A DNA stretch of 64,000 nucleotides from positions 1 through 64,000 of the forward strand of contig JANDJZ010000156.1 of the NCBI GenBank assembly GCA_027943245.1, in the 5' to 3' direction. Source of the DNA: Acanthamoeba sp. SK_2022b (Eukaryota > Discosea > Longamoebia > Acanthamoebidae). The notes below the pieces were generated by a model. That model was not told the origin of the DNA and did not search any database. It was given only the letters and a program-made list of their open reading frames with translations. Position 1 is the first letter of the stretch, and the number at the start of each line of letters is the position of its first letter. Positions 8,512 through 15,845 of this stretch are shown here, in pieces. Made by a program: the position numbers and the translations under genes.

Positions 8512-9669
8512 ATGCCCGCAGGCACTCTAACCCTAACGAACAATTCCGCCGTAGTGAAAGGTACCGGTACGGCCTTTAATACCGAGCTGAAAACCGGTGA
8601 TTTCATCGTGAGCGTTGTCGGTGGTGTCACCTATACGCTACCGGTAAAAACGATTGATAACGCCACTCAGGTAACGCTGGTTAAAGCCTATGACGGCCCG
8701 GCGCAGTCTGGTGCTGCCTGGTATGCCGTGCCGCGCGATGCAATGAACGCCATCACCGCTCAGTTGGCTGCAGAGACGGCGAAAGCCCTGCGTGGGCTGA
8801 ACCTCGATAAAGAGAACTGGCAGCAGGTTTTCAGCGGTACCGGAAATATTACCGTTAAGTTGCCGGACGGTGGCACCTATATTGGCCCGGCCTGGAACAG
8901 TATTACGGCTTCGCTTAATAATAAATTAGATAAGACGGTTACTACTGCCCAAGAGATTAAAGGTGCTCTATCTTTACAAGGCTCTCTTATTACTGGGCAA
9001 GCGGCAAATCTTGATGTGGGTGGGTATGCTAGGTTCAGAAAGTCGGTCACGTTTGATGATTACATGTTGCTCAAAAGTGCAGTGCAATTGAGCCCTGCAG
9101 AAAACTCTGCTACGTCAATTACTGCGACCAATACTTTTACAGGCAATTCAGGAACAGTTCAAGGACCAGCAATTACATCACAGATTAAGGCTCAGGGTGT
9201 TGTTAAGCAAATGACAATGTCATTGCGTCAAGAGTTAAATGTCACCGACTATGGATTTATCTCCTTTCAAGATTGGGCTGGGAGGTGGCATGAGGTTCGT
9301 CTGCAAAATAATGGGGATATGAATAATTTGACCGGAAACTGGGTTACCGGCTCAGATCGTAGAATTAAAACTGAAGTAGAAGAAATTGCAGACCCTATAG
9401 CACTCATTCGCGGTCTAAAACTCTATACCGGCAAGCGCGATGGCAAGCCCTTTATCGGTGGTATTGCACAAGAAATTGAAAAGAACCTTCCTCAGGTCGT
9501 TGCTGAAGGCGGTTCTTTAGAGTTGCAAAACGGTGAAATTGTTGAACGAGTAAAATCCGTCGATTATTCAACGCTGGGATATGTGGCCCTGGCGGCACTG
9601 AATCAGGCTCTGGACAGAATCGATCGCCAGGATGAATTAATCAAAGAACTCATGGAGAAAGTACAATGA
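8512..9669 (+). CDS. Phage tail fibre with C-terminal S74 chaperone domain
   Basis: The 385-residue protein begins with a short tail-attachment domain (residues 1-130, with a GTGTAFNTELKTGDFI pattern) and a variable central shaft encoded by AT-rich DNA (about 8,930-9,330). It ends with a peptidase S74/intramolecular chaperone domain from about residue 280: the SDRRIK signature, then IGGIAQEIEKNLPQVV and a terminal coiled coil (ALNQALDRIDRQDELIKELMEK). S74 domains help trimerise the fibre and cut themselves off with a Ser-Lys pair; both residues of the signature are present. The ATG has AAGGAGAG at good spacing. Its stop overlaps the next start (ATGA). Confidence 0.9.
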   Translation: MPAGTLTLTNNSAVVKGTGTAFNTELKTGDFIVSVVGGVTYTLPVKTIDNATQVTLVKAYDGPAQSGAAWYAVPRDAMNAITAQLAAETAKALRGLNLDKENWQQVFSGTGNITVKLPDGGTYIGPAWNSITASLNNKLDKTVTTAQEIKGALSLQGSLITGQAANLDVGGYARFRKSVTFDDYMLLKSAVQLSPAENSATSITATNTFTGNSGTVQGPAITSQIKAQGVVKQMTMSLRQELNVTDYGFISFQDWAGRWHEVRLQNNGDMNNLTGNWVTGSDRRIKTEVEEIADPIALIRGLKLYTGKRDGKPFIGGIAQEIEKNLPQVVAEGGSLELQNGEIVERVKSVDYSTLGYVALAALNQALDRIDRQDELIKELMEKVQ

Positions 9670-11684
9670 CATTAATCAGCGGCGTATTAAAGGGCCCTTA
9701 CGGCGATCCTCGCTCTGGCGTAACCATTACCCTGCGCTCAGTCAGAACCTCATCAACGGTCTTGAGCCTGGCTAAATCCCAATCGGTGACGGATGACGGT
9801 GGTAAATACGCTTTGGCCGTGGAGCCGGGCGCTTACGAGGTCATCATCTCTGTGTACGGCGCGCAGCCGGAGCGGGTGGGGGCTATCGAAGTTTATAACG
9901 ATTCCTTGCCTGGCACGCTCAATGATTTCCTGGGCCGGCCAGGGGAAAGCGATATCACGCCGGAGATTGTGCAAACCGTCGATCGCCTGCGTGCAGAGGC
10001 GGCAGCGTCCGCCGGCAAGGCTTCTTCCTCTGCTGCTGCGGCAAAGGTTAGCGAACAAAATGCGGCGAAGAGCGCCGCTCAAGTGGCGACCGCCTTTGAT
10101 AATGTGCGCTTCAAGCTGCCGGAGAACAACACCAATGTCTCTACCTGGTTCCTGTTGGGGCAGTTTAAAAACGCGGGGCAAAATGGCGTCGGGATCGCGC
10201 TCAATTTCTACGGCTCGAATGGCTATAACGGATTTGTTTATAACGCTGGCCTGTCACGCCTGATGCTGAGAACGGGTAATCTTGGTGCCAGCGATACGAC
10301 CAATAAGGTCAATCGCATCGGCGGTACTTTTATTAACGATACCGGAACGGCGATCTTAGATATTCAGGTTATTGAATCTAGCCGAGATAATTATGATATT
10401 TATGTGAAAGTGAATAGCTTCACCATCAACTGCTGGTATACGGTTGAGCAAATCACCTACGCGAGCGCCGCCGGCCTGCACTGGGAGCATAAAGCGATAA
10501 AACAATCGGTGGAACCGGTCGGGGTGATGAAAATTGATATGCGCGCGGGTGTCTCGTTCCCGCAATCCCAGGCGTTACCCGATTATGCTACTGTCGCCCA
10601 ATCTGCTATTGGTGGTTTTGGTACCGGACCAATTCATACTGAGGATGCATTCGCGAAGGATAATAAATCTTCCATTCAGCGCTACACTGTCGCGACGGCC
10701 AATCGACCAGGTAACGTGTCTGGGGGGCTATTAACGCTGCCGGTGGACGGCGGGCCATCGTGTGCGTATTTTGCCACGTCGGCTTCGCGGCAGGCCTGGG
10801 TAGGGAGTTCATCTACCGCATTGCCTTCGACCATCACCTGGTCGCGGTTATTTAGCTCGTCCGATCAACCCACCGTCGCAGACATTCCAAACCTGAAGGA
10901 TTGGGGATTGACTAAAGGCGTTATCGCCGCCAGCAAAGGTAACTTCAATGCGCAAATGCAAAGCCGGCGTGGTTATGTAGGCACGGACCCCATTGGCAAC
11001 CCCTTTAAAGACGTCGGCACATATTTTCTCGATACGCGCTCCTGGGCGGTGACGCAGACGGGAACCGACGACAGCTATCGCACGGTACAAACCTGTTACG
11101 GCTATGGTGTGAATGCGGCTCAAGCAGGGAAAATCGCCGTGCGCAGCTGGAATGGCAGTGCGTTTACCCCCTGGGTTTGGATGTGGTCGGAAGCCAACAC
11201 CACCGTTGATGCCAACGGCTTTATCAAGAAAGCTTCGCCGATTGTCAGACTTTCCAGCGCGACGGAAAAGATGGCTGATGACTATCTTGACGGCTTTGTA
11301 CTGTCAGGCTATGCGGCTGTTAACAGTGAAGCTGAGGGGGTATCCGCTGAGCGTGTTTCAGTTGGCGTTTACAAAGTCACCGGGGCGCTAGGTTTTGCGG
11401 AAGAGGGCTGGACGATCGAAGTACCGCAGGACGTGAACGGCAACCGCCTGTGCTTTGTGGAAACCGCCACCGACAGCGACGGCGTGATTACGGTGAAAAT
11501 CAGCAAACGTCGTTTTGATATCGATACCGCGACGGTTGTGGCCGGCGAAGCGATGGATATCCCTGAAGGGCGCTGGATCGATCTGCGCCTCACCATGCCG
11601 GTGCGTGAAGCGGTGGAAGTGCTGCCGCCGGAGGCGCTGGTATCAAACGATGACGCACCATCGGAAACCAACGCGGCTTCATAA
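9666..11684 (+). CDS. Second phage tail (side) fibre protein, Stf-like N-terminus
   Basis: The first 145 residues match the prophage tail-fibre N-terminal domain of lambda Stf relatives: SGVLKGPYGDPRSGVTITLRS, then a carboxypeptidase-regulatory-like beta sandwich (DDGGKYALAVEPGAYEVIISVYG), then an Ala/Ser-rich coiled coil. The middle is a variable adhesive part. The last 130 residues (GFAEEGWTIEVPQDVNG to the end) form a compact C-terminal domain that I recall from Serratia and Yersinia prophage fibres but cannot name. The gene overlaps the previous one by 4 bp, so the two fibres are translationally coupled. No tail-fibre assembly (tfa) gene follows. Confidence 0.88.
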   Translation: MTLISGVLKGPYGDPRSGVTITLRSVRTSSTVLSLAKSQSVTDDGGKYALAVEPGAYEVIISVYGAQPERVGAIEVYNDSLPGTLNDFLGRPGESDITPEIVQTVDRLRAEAAASAGKASSSAAAAKVSEQNAAKSAAQVATAFDNVRFKLPENNTNVSTWFLLGQFKNAGQNGVGIALNFYGSNGYNGFVYNAGLSRLMLRTGNLGASDTTNKVNRIGGTFINDTGTAILDIQVIESSRDNYDIYVKVNSFTINCWYTVEQITYASAAGLHWEHKAIKQSVEPVGVMKIDMRAGVSFPQSQALPDYATVAQSAIGGFGTGPIHTEDAFAKDNKSSIQRYTVATANRPGNVSGGLLTLPVDGGPSCAYFATSASRQAWVGSSSTALPSTITWSRLFSSSDQPTVADIPNLKDWGLTKGVIAASKGNFNAQMQSRRGYVGTDPIGNPFKDVGTYFLDTRSWAVTQTGTDDSYRTVQTCYGYGVNAAQAGKIAVRSWNGSAFTPWVWMWSEANTTVDANGFIKKASPIVRLSSATEKMADDYLDGFVLSGYAAVNSEAEGVSAERVSVGVYKVTGALGFAEEGWTIEVPQDVNGNRLCFVETATDSDGVITVKISKRRFDIDTATVVAGEAMDIPEGRWIDLRLTMPVREAVEVLPPEALVSNDDAPSETNAAS

Positions 11685-11704
11685 ATAAAGTGGATGCCAG
11701 GTAA

Positions 11705-11795
11705 ATAATGCCGGTGCAGTAGGTTATTGGCCGCCTATTGCATCGGCGCCGGCATTATCACCGATAGACTCGGGCAGAACGACTGCCCGTTCTGC
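11705..11795. terminator. Two large hairpins at the end of the prophage late operon
   Basis: The first structure pairs ATAATGCCGG (11705-11714) with CCGGCATTAT (11749-11758) and has an inner stem TGCAGTAGG / CCTATTGCA (11715-11723 with 11734-11742, one G-T pair). The second pairs GCAGAACG (11774-11781) with CGTTCTGC (11788-11795). They lie 20-110 bp after the last tail-fibre gene and before the convergent dinI gene. Neither has a long T-run, so a Rho-independent stop is plausible but not proven. Confidence 0.5.
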
Positions 11796-11850
11796 GATGC
11801 AGGGTTCCCGCTGGGTGGGAGTCTTCTCCCTGCGAATATCAGTCTTCCCG

Positions 11851-12093
11851 TCAAATATCCGTGACCAGCCACTGATCCGCTTCTTCGAACATCTCTTCCA
11901 ACATTCGGTTCAGCTTCTCACGATCGCTTTTGCTGGCGTCGGAGTTCAGGCCGTTGGCCTGCATCGGTTTTACGCGCACTTCGGCTTCAGGAAACAGCGC
12001 ATGCACGCGTTTTTCCAGCTCGTTGCGAATAATCTCGGCGGCGTTGGGTAGCCCAGCGACGTTGCGCTTGTCGTACACTAATTCTACAAACAT
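11851..12093 (-). CDS. dinI: DinI-family SOS protein
   Basis: This 80-residue acidic protein matches DinI (and the phage Tum/ImpC relatives): an MFVELVYDKRNV first strand, a helix with ELEKRVHALFPEAEVRVKPM, and a C-terminal acidic helix (EKLNRMLEEMFEEADQWL). E. coli DinI binds RecA filaments and modulates SOS-linked LexA and UmuD cleavage. Phage versions such as Tum counteract the phage repressor and help induction. The gene is convergent with the tail fibres and has a LexA box directly upstream. I call the family with confidence, but whether it works like host DinI or as an antirepressor cannot be told from sequence. Confidence 0.9.
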   Translation of the reverse strand: MFVELVYDKRNVAGLPNAAEIIRNELEKRVHALFPEAEVRVKPMQANGLNSDASKSDREKLNRMLEEMFEEADQWLVTDI

Positions 12094-12107
12094 AACTCAC
12101 CTGTAAA

Positions 12108-12127
12108 TACTGATTTAATGTACAGTA
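12108..12127 (-). promoter_or_regulatory. LexA (SOS) box controlling dinI
   Basis: The plus-strand sequence TACTGATTTAATGTACAGTA is a near-perfect 20-bp LexA site (TACTG...CAGTA ends conserved, CTG-N10-CAG core). It ends 15 bp upstream of the dinI ATG and so should cover its promoter. It predicts induction of dinI by DNA damage together with the prophage. Confidence 0.9.
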
Positions 12128-12764
12128 TTCTGGCCTGAGGAAGGCGGGTTGGCAAGAGTGGGAAAGCAATTTTGCATGAGGCGTTCATTCTTGCTTGCGC
12201 TACGGGGGGCTAAGCCTGCCGCAGAATCATTTTCTTATGTCTGGCCACTGGCCTGCATTTTCCCCGCTCACTTCGCGCGTGAATCTTCAAAGGGCGTGAT
12301 CATTCCCGCAGCCTGCATTTTTCACCCTTAAAAATCAATACGTAAGGCGGTGGCGTCGGGCCGGGGCTCCCTGGTGTTGGAGGCCCGGCGCCACCTTTCT
12401 GGTCGCCGTTCTTGGCATAATGTTGCTCAACGCAGGTATGCGCCGGAACTCGGCGCTACGGGCGCTGACGCAGCGTCTTCGCGTTCTGACGGAGAAAAAA
12501 TCCCGAGTGTTGGGCAATAGTCGCTCTATGAGCGCTGAAAAAGGCATTCATCTCATTTCGTTTAAAATTAAACCGGGATGCGGTTTGCTCTCCAGGTGGG
12601 CTTTCTTGCACTAAATTGCTGCGAGGTTAATGATCAGTATTTTAGGTTTCTCCCGCGGCAGCTATGGCGTGAATGCGATGAAGATATCCCGGGCGTTGTC
12701 AAGCGCCTCTGAAGCTTGATGAACGGGATATGAGTTAGCCTGCTTAGATAGTTTTTTATAAGTA
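12128..12764. other. Prophage-edge intergenic stretch without a convincing gene
   Basis: Short frames exist here on both strands, but none has a start with a ribosome-binding site and a recognisable product. A plus-strand frame open from 12300 to 12614 has its first ATG only at 12420, late in the frame. Its Arg-rich product vaguely recalls the small Ash/Icd-like prophage ORFs, but I could not support that. The notable element is the 14-bp stem-loop at 12349-12395. Confidence 0.5.
12349..12395. repeat. Long GC-rich stem-loop
   Basis: GGTGGCGTCGGGCC (12349-12362) pairs with GGCCCGGCGCCACC (12382-12395) over 14 bp with one G-T pair and a 19-base loop. It lies in the non-coding stretch after dinI and has no T-run behind it, so it is not a clear terminator. 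Confidence 0.7.
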
Positions 12765-12834
12765 AAATGAATCATTTCAATAAAAACCAGTCACGTTCAT
12801 CAAGAACGATGATTTGCAATAAAATCATTTTATT
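12765..12834. promoter_or_regulatory. Palindromic candidate operators upstream of the repressor gene
   Basis: Three inverted repeats lie in about 70 bp of AT-rich DNA: AAATGAATCATTT (12765-12777), CGTTCATCAAGAACG (around 12794-12808), and the perfect 17-bp palindrome AATAAAATCATTTTATT (12818-12834). They are 120-230 bp upstream of the repressor-like gene. This is the arrangement expected for autoregulation or a small control region. Which protein binds is unknown. Confidence 0.45.
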
Positions 12835-12954
12835 ACAATAGGTTTTTTGTGTTTTTCGTCCGTCGCTCGCCCAGGATTATTGTCATGGCCACCTTTTAAG
12901 TGGTTTAATGTTTTTAATTCACTTTAATGACGCTAAAGTATAGGTTTGAAACAT

Positions 12955-12960
12955 TATAAT
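12955..12960 (+). promoter_or_regulatory. Consensus -10 hexamer (TATAAT) for the repressor gene
   Basis: A perfect TATAAT lies 38 bp before the ATG at 12998. It overlaps an in-frame ATG at 12959, which therefore cannot be a start if this promoter is used. No strong -35 is seen, which suits a promoter that needs an activator or is weak. Confidence 0.5.
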
Positions 12961-12997
12961 GCAACCAAACAACATTAAAATATCAGAAGAAAATGGT

Positions 12998-13612
12998 ATG
13001 TCATTGAAAATGATAGGCGAAAACCTCACTTACCTCATGCGCATGCACGGGATTGACGCCAGTCGGTTGAGCAGCGAAACAGGGATAGGTATTGCGACCA
13101 TCAATAATCTGAGGAAAGGGGTGGGGAATCCCACGATCGCCACGCTTGCATCCATTGGTGAATTTTTCAGCGTAAAAGTAGGGGAGCTGACTGACAAGGA
13201 TTTAAGCGTCACAGGGGAGGCCAAACACAATGTGAGATCGCTGCCGCTCATTAGCTACAGCGATGTAGAGCGTTTTCTGGCCAACACGATCAGAACGGCA
13301 GATACCTATACGACAGAAGTCGATGACATGACGGACGATTCGCTGTTTGTGGCAGAGATAACGAATAATTCACTGTCGCCTGAATTAGACCGTGGAACGT
13401 ATTGTGTGATCTCCCTCAAGGAGCCATTTTGTGATGGGGATATCGTCCTGGTTAAGCTGAAAAATTACCCAATATGCTTAAGGCGAGTTTTTGTTTCTGA
13501 CGACGACTTGTTGTTTACAAATATCTCATTAGATTCAGATAGCAGCGTGAAGTCCTATAGCGATTATGCGATCGTCGGTGTTCTATTGAAAACGATAAAG
13601 AGGCTGAAATAA
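12998..13612 (+). CDS. Cro/CI-type repressor with LexA-like (S24) C-terminal domain
   Basis: With the start at 12998 the protein has 204 residues. Residues 5-60 form an XRE-type helix-turn-helix (ENLTYLMRMHGIDASRLSSETGIGIATINNLRKG). The C-terminal half has the shape of the LexA/CI self-cleavage domain: NNSLSPELDRGTYCVIS around the nucleophile position (Ser about 125), then CDGDIVLVKLKNYPICLRRVF. The position that is the general-base lysine in LexA (VTVKRL) reads ICLRRV, so the lysine appears to be arginine (about residue 162). That predicts a repressor that does not cut itself. I chose this start because the upstream ATG at 12959 lies in the -10 hexamer. It is followed immediately by the next gene (stop, then ATG, with no gap). 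Confidence 0.8.
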   Translation: MSLKMIGENLTYLMRMHGIDASRLSSETGIGIATINNLRKGVGNPTIATLASIGEFFSVKVGELTDKDLSVTGEAKHNVRSLPLISYSDVERFLANTIRTADTYTTEVDDMTDDSLFVAEITNNSLSPELDRGTYCVISLKEPFCDGDIVLVKLKNYPICLRRVFVSDDDLLFTNISLDSDSSVKSYSDYAIVGVLLKTIKRLK

Positions 13613-14101
13613 ATGGATTTATTTAACATAATGAGAAGGCTAAGAAAAATATACTCTCCCAGTTACCTCTATACGTTAGATCGCAGTGTGATCCGAACGG
13701 CGGATGGATATTGGCTTTTCAAAGAGTTTGGCACCCATACTTTCGTGAAAAAAAACTGGGCGCAACTCATCGAGGGCGATTTTCTCAGGCACGTTAACCC
13801 GAAAGACATCGCTTTTATCGCCGAGACCGAGTCTAAAATAAAAATCGCCTCGGCCAAACTGTCGATTCATGAAGAAAAAAGAAACTGTATGTGGACGTTG
13901 AAAAACGACGTTGACTCGATATCAATATCAGGGGCGGATTTCCTAAAGGATCGCGATCTTGTCGACAAAACCGAGTCCTTGGATGCGACGAAAATAGCCT
14001 TTTATGCCGGGGTAAAAGAAGGCAGAGCACTCTCTGCCTCTTTGAAAAATGCAAAGAAAAGCGACAAGTCTAAAAAAACAATACTGACGTTGATTAAATA
14101 A
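13613..14101 (+). CDS. Unrecognised 162-residue protein paired with the repressor
   Basis: I do not recognise this protein. It is basic at both ends (MRRLRKIY near the start, KKSDKSKKTILTLIK at the end), has no signal peptide or membrane segment, and appears to be mixed alpha/beta. Its ATG directly follows the stop codon of the repressor gene, so the two are translationally coupled and probably act together. The DNA has the same low GC as the repressor gene. It overlaps the last 8 bp of the convergent phosphoesterase gene. The length and tight coupling support a real gene. Confidence 0.7.
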   Translation: MDLFNIMRRLRKIYSPSYLYTLDRSVIRTADGYWLFKEFGTHTFVKKNWAQLIEGDFLRHVNPKDIAFIAETESKIKIASAKLSIHEEKRNCMWTLKNDVDSISISGADFLKDRDLVDKTESLDATKIAFYAGVKEGRALSASLKNAKKSDKSKKTILTLIK

Positions 14102-14825
14102 ACCAGGGTTCGACGTGAATATGCTCATCGAACGTAATTACGCTGAAAGCCGAGTTGTTTATGCTGCTGACATCGCTTGTGCCGTTTTTCCATTGTGAAC
14201 AAATTGCCGGGGAAACAGAGATTAAGGTTTCCCCCAGCTTTCTTTGGAATAACGTATGCGCATGGCCTGAGCCGATAAACTTAACGTTTAATCGTTGGCA
14301 GAGGCTCAATAGCTCCTCAGCATTGTTTAACATACAGCTATCAACAATCGGGGTGCCTACAGGAATAGGGTGATGATGCAAGAAGACGGCGACCTTTTTA
14401 TTGCCACTTGCGACGATGGCTTTTTCAAGCGTGTCGAGCGCATGCGTCGAGACCCTGCCGAAATCTTCGTTATCAACCACCGAGTCGATGCTGAGCATGC
14501 GCCATTCGTCATCTTCAAACGAGTTTATATCATAGTTGCCGCCCTGTTTATGGGCTGCATCGTCCAGGTTCTTTTTGTTGTCATGGTTGCCTGGGAAAAA
14601 ATAGAAAGGTAAGGAAGTGCGGTTCATTATCTTAAAGAAGCGCTCATAAGAGGGGATATCGCCATCATGAGAGATGTCACCCGTCACAATGATTAAGTCG
14701 GCATCGATTTTATCGGCATTGGCATTAATGAAGTCAATGGCCCTGTCGAAATTAGCAAGATGCTTCGAAGCCAGCGCGCTTTCATTAGGCATAATATGTA
14801 TGTCGCTAATCTGAATTACTTTCAT
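14094..14825 (-). CDS. CpdA-like calcineurin-type metallophosphoesterase
   Basis: All motifs of the two-metal calcineurin-like phosphoesterase fold are present in the 243 residues: SDIH (residues 7-10), VTGDISHDG (about 48-56), PGNHDN (about 78-83), HHHP (about 149-152) and GHAH (about 184-187). The spacing is closest to CpdA-type class III cyclic-nucleotide phosphodiesterases, but substrates in this family vary widely (cAMP, other nucleotides, phosphomonoesters). There is no signal peptide, so it acts in the cytoplasm. It lies 17 bp downstream of a VUT/YhhQ-family transporter gene in the same direction, so the two form an operon. It may process a nucleotide-like compound linked to the imported base; this link is inference. 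Confidence 0.85.
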   Translation of the reverse strand: MKVIQISDIHIMPNESALASKHLANFDRAIDFINANADKIDADLIIVTGDISHDGDIPSYERFFKIMNRTSLPFYFFPGNHDNKKNLDDAAHKQGGNYDINSFEDDEWRMLSIDSVVDNEDFGRVSTHALDTLEKAIVASGNKKVAVFLHHHPIPVGTPIVDSCMLNNAEELLSLCQRLNVKFIGSGHAHTLFQRKLGETLISVSPAICSQWKNGTSDVSSINNSAFSVITFDEHIHVEPWFI

Positions 14826-14842
14826 GCTAGACCCTGTTGATA

Positions 14843-15505
14843 TTACTTAAATGGATTGTATGAGGTGCCCCAATCATAGTGATCGGTGTTTTCTATCTTC
14901 TTCACCCACTCGACTAAGGCGATGGCGAGCGGCAGCAAGACAATGGAGACGACAACTTTATAAGACCAGGTTGTGCTTATGATGTTAACCAACTCCATGA
15001 AGGTGTATTTTCCTGAAAGACTGATCGGATAGGCTGTCAGCAACAGGGCGGCCTGCGTAGACATGGAGCCCACAATATATCGGATAAAGAAGTATTTGCC
15101 GGAGAAGATAATCTTCATCTTTGAAATAATGAAGCCATTGACGAAATAAGCGACCGGAACGGACACCCAGGTACCGATCATGACTCGCCAGAATTCGTGG
15201 TACAAAGAATAATAGTGCGTGGCGATATCGTTGTTTTCTGGCTGAATAACGGCTGAGAGATTAAGTATTATGACATATAAGCTTTGACAGAAGACCATGA
15301 TCCATATTGCTCTGACCGACAATTTATAGCCGTAAACCTCAGTAAGCAATGTGGAGATCAAGAAACACAGAGAGAATACAATGCCGCTGGCCGTTATTTT
15401 AAAACCATAGATATCAAAGACCTTATAAACCAACGTGTCGCAGGTGATCATAATGGTCACCGTCAGGCCAACAAAAAGGCCATAGAGCTTGAGATTTCCT
15501 TGCAT
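14843..15505 (-). CDS. Queuosine precursor transporter-like membrane protein (VUT/YhhQ family)
   Basis: The 220-residue protein has about six membrane segments, and features of the VUT (DUF165) family are visible: an early VYKVFDIYGFKITASGIVFSLCFLISTLLTEVYG region with the acidic TEVYG motif in a membrane helix, and a later GTWVSVPVAYFVNGFIISKMK. E. coli YhhQ of this family imports the queuosine precursors preQ0 and preQ1. Relatives occur in phages that use 7-deazaguanines. The ATG has AAGGAATAAAA upstream. It is the first gene of a divergent operon with the metallophosphoesterase. AT-rich DNA marks it as acquired. No other queuosine gene lies in the window. Confidence 0.8.
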   Translation of the reverse strand: MQGNLKLYGLFVGLTVTIMITCDTLVYKVFDIYGFKITASGIVFSLCFLISTLLTEVYGYKLSVRAIWIMVFCQSLYVIILNLSAVIQPENNDIATHYYSLYHEFWRVMIGTWVSVPVAYFVNGFIISKMKIIFSGKYFFIRYIVGSMSTQAALLLTAYPISLSGKYTFMELVNIISTTWSYKVVVSIVLLPLAIALVEWVKKIENTDHYDWGTSYNPFK

Positions 15506-15845
15506 TTTTATTCCTTATTTAGTCCGTGTTCTTCTGTTATTCATAATCCATACTTATTTAAAACGTCAACCAAGCGGCCAGATAGTGGCGCAATGATGCT
15601 TGAGTCATGTCGCATGGCCATCGTTTCTCTTTATTCAAGGCAACGCCTCTCCTTTCCCTCACGGGGTTCCTGAAGGCGAAAGCGCTACGCTGGGTTATGC
15701 GAAGAATGCTGATGGCCTGTTGGTTGAGAACAGATGACTTTACCGTAATTCATTAATATTTCTAATGAATATATTACCTGGATTGCGCTGTGTCAATCAT
15801 GGGAAGAGGAATACGGGACGTTAGCTTGATGAGGGCTTTATACGT
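15506..15845. other. Intergenic junction between accessory cassette and ttr locus
   Basis: This 340-bp stretch holds the upstream region of the VUT gene and the 3' flank of ttrR. A plus-strand frame from 15597 to 15737, ending in a GYAKNADGLLVENR pattern, looks protein-like but has no credible start and may be a decayed gene fragment. I see no tRNA, no integrase and no convincing att repeat. Confidence 0.5.

Larger units (their letters stand above)
1..12330 (+). mobile_element. Right end of a lambdoid prophage (tail module to dinI)
   Basis: Genes run in the lambda late order H, M, L, K, I, J, all on the plus strand, followed by two tail fibres and a convergent SOS-controlled dinI gene, a common last gene of enterobacterial lambdoid prophages. 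The left end, with head, lysis and integrase genes, lies outside the window. No integrase and no clear att repeat can be seen here, so the right boundary is uncertain. It lies between the dinI promoter (about 12.13 kb) and the ttrR gene (15.85 kb), depending on whether the AT-rich cassette at 12.9-15.5 kb belongs to the phage. Confidence 0.85.

Noticed and set aside
12300..12614. Frame resembling small Ash/Icd-like prophage proteins
   Set aside because: The first ATG falls late (12420), there is no ribosome-binding site, and the similarity is only an impression; kept as a finding about the stem-loop, not called as a gene.
12959..12997. Upstream ATG for the repressor gene
   Set aside because: It lies inside a consensus TATAAT hexamer and has no ribosome-binding site.
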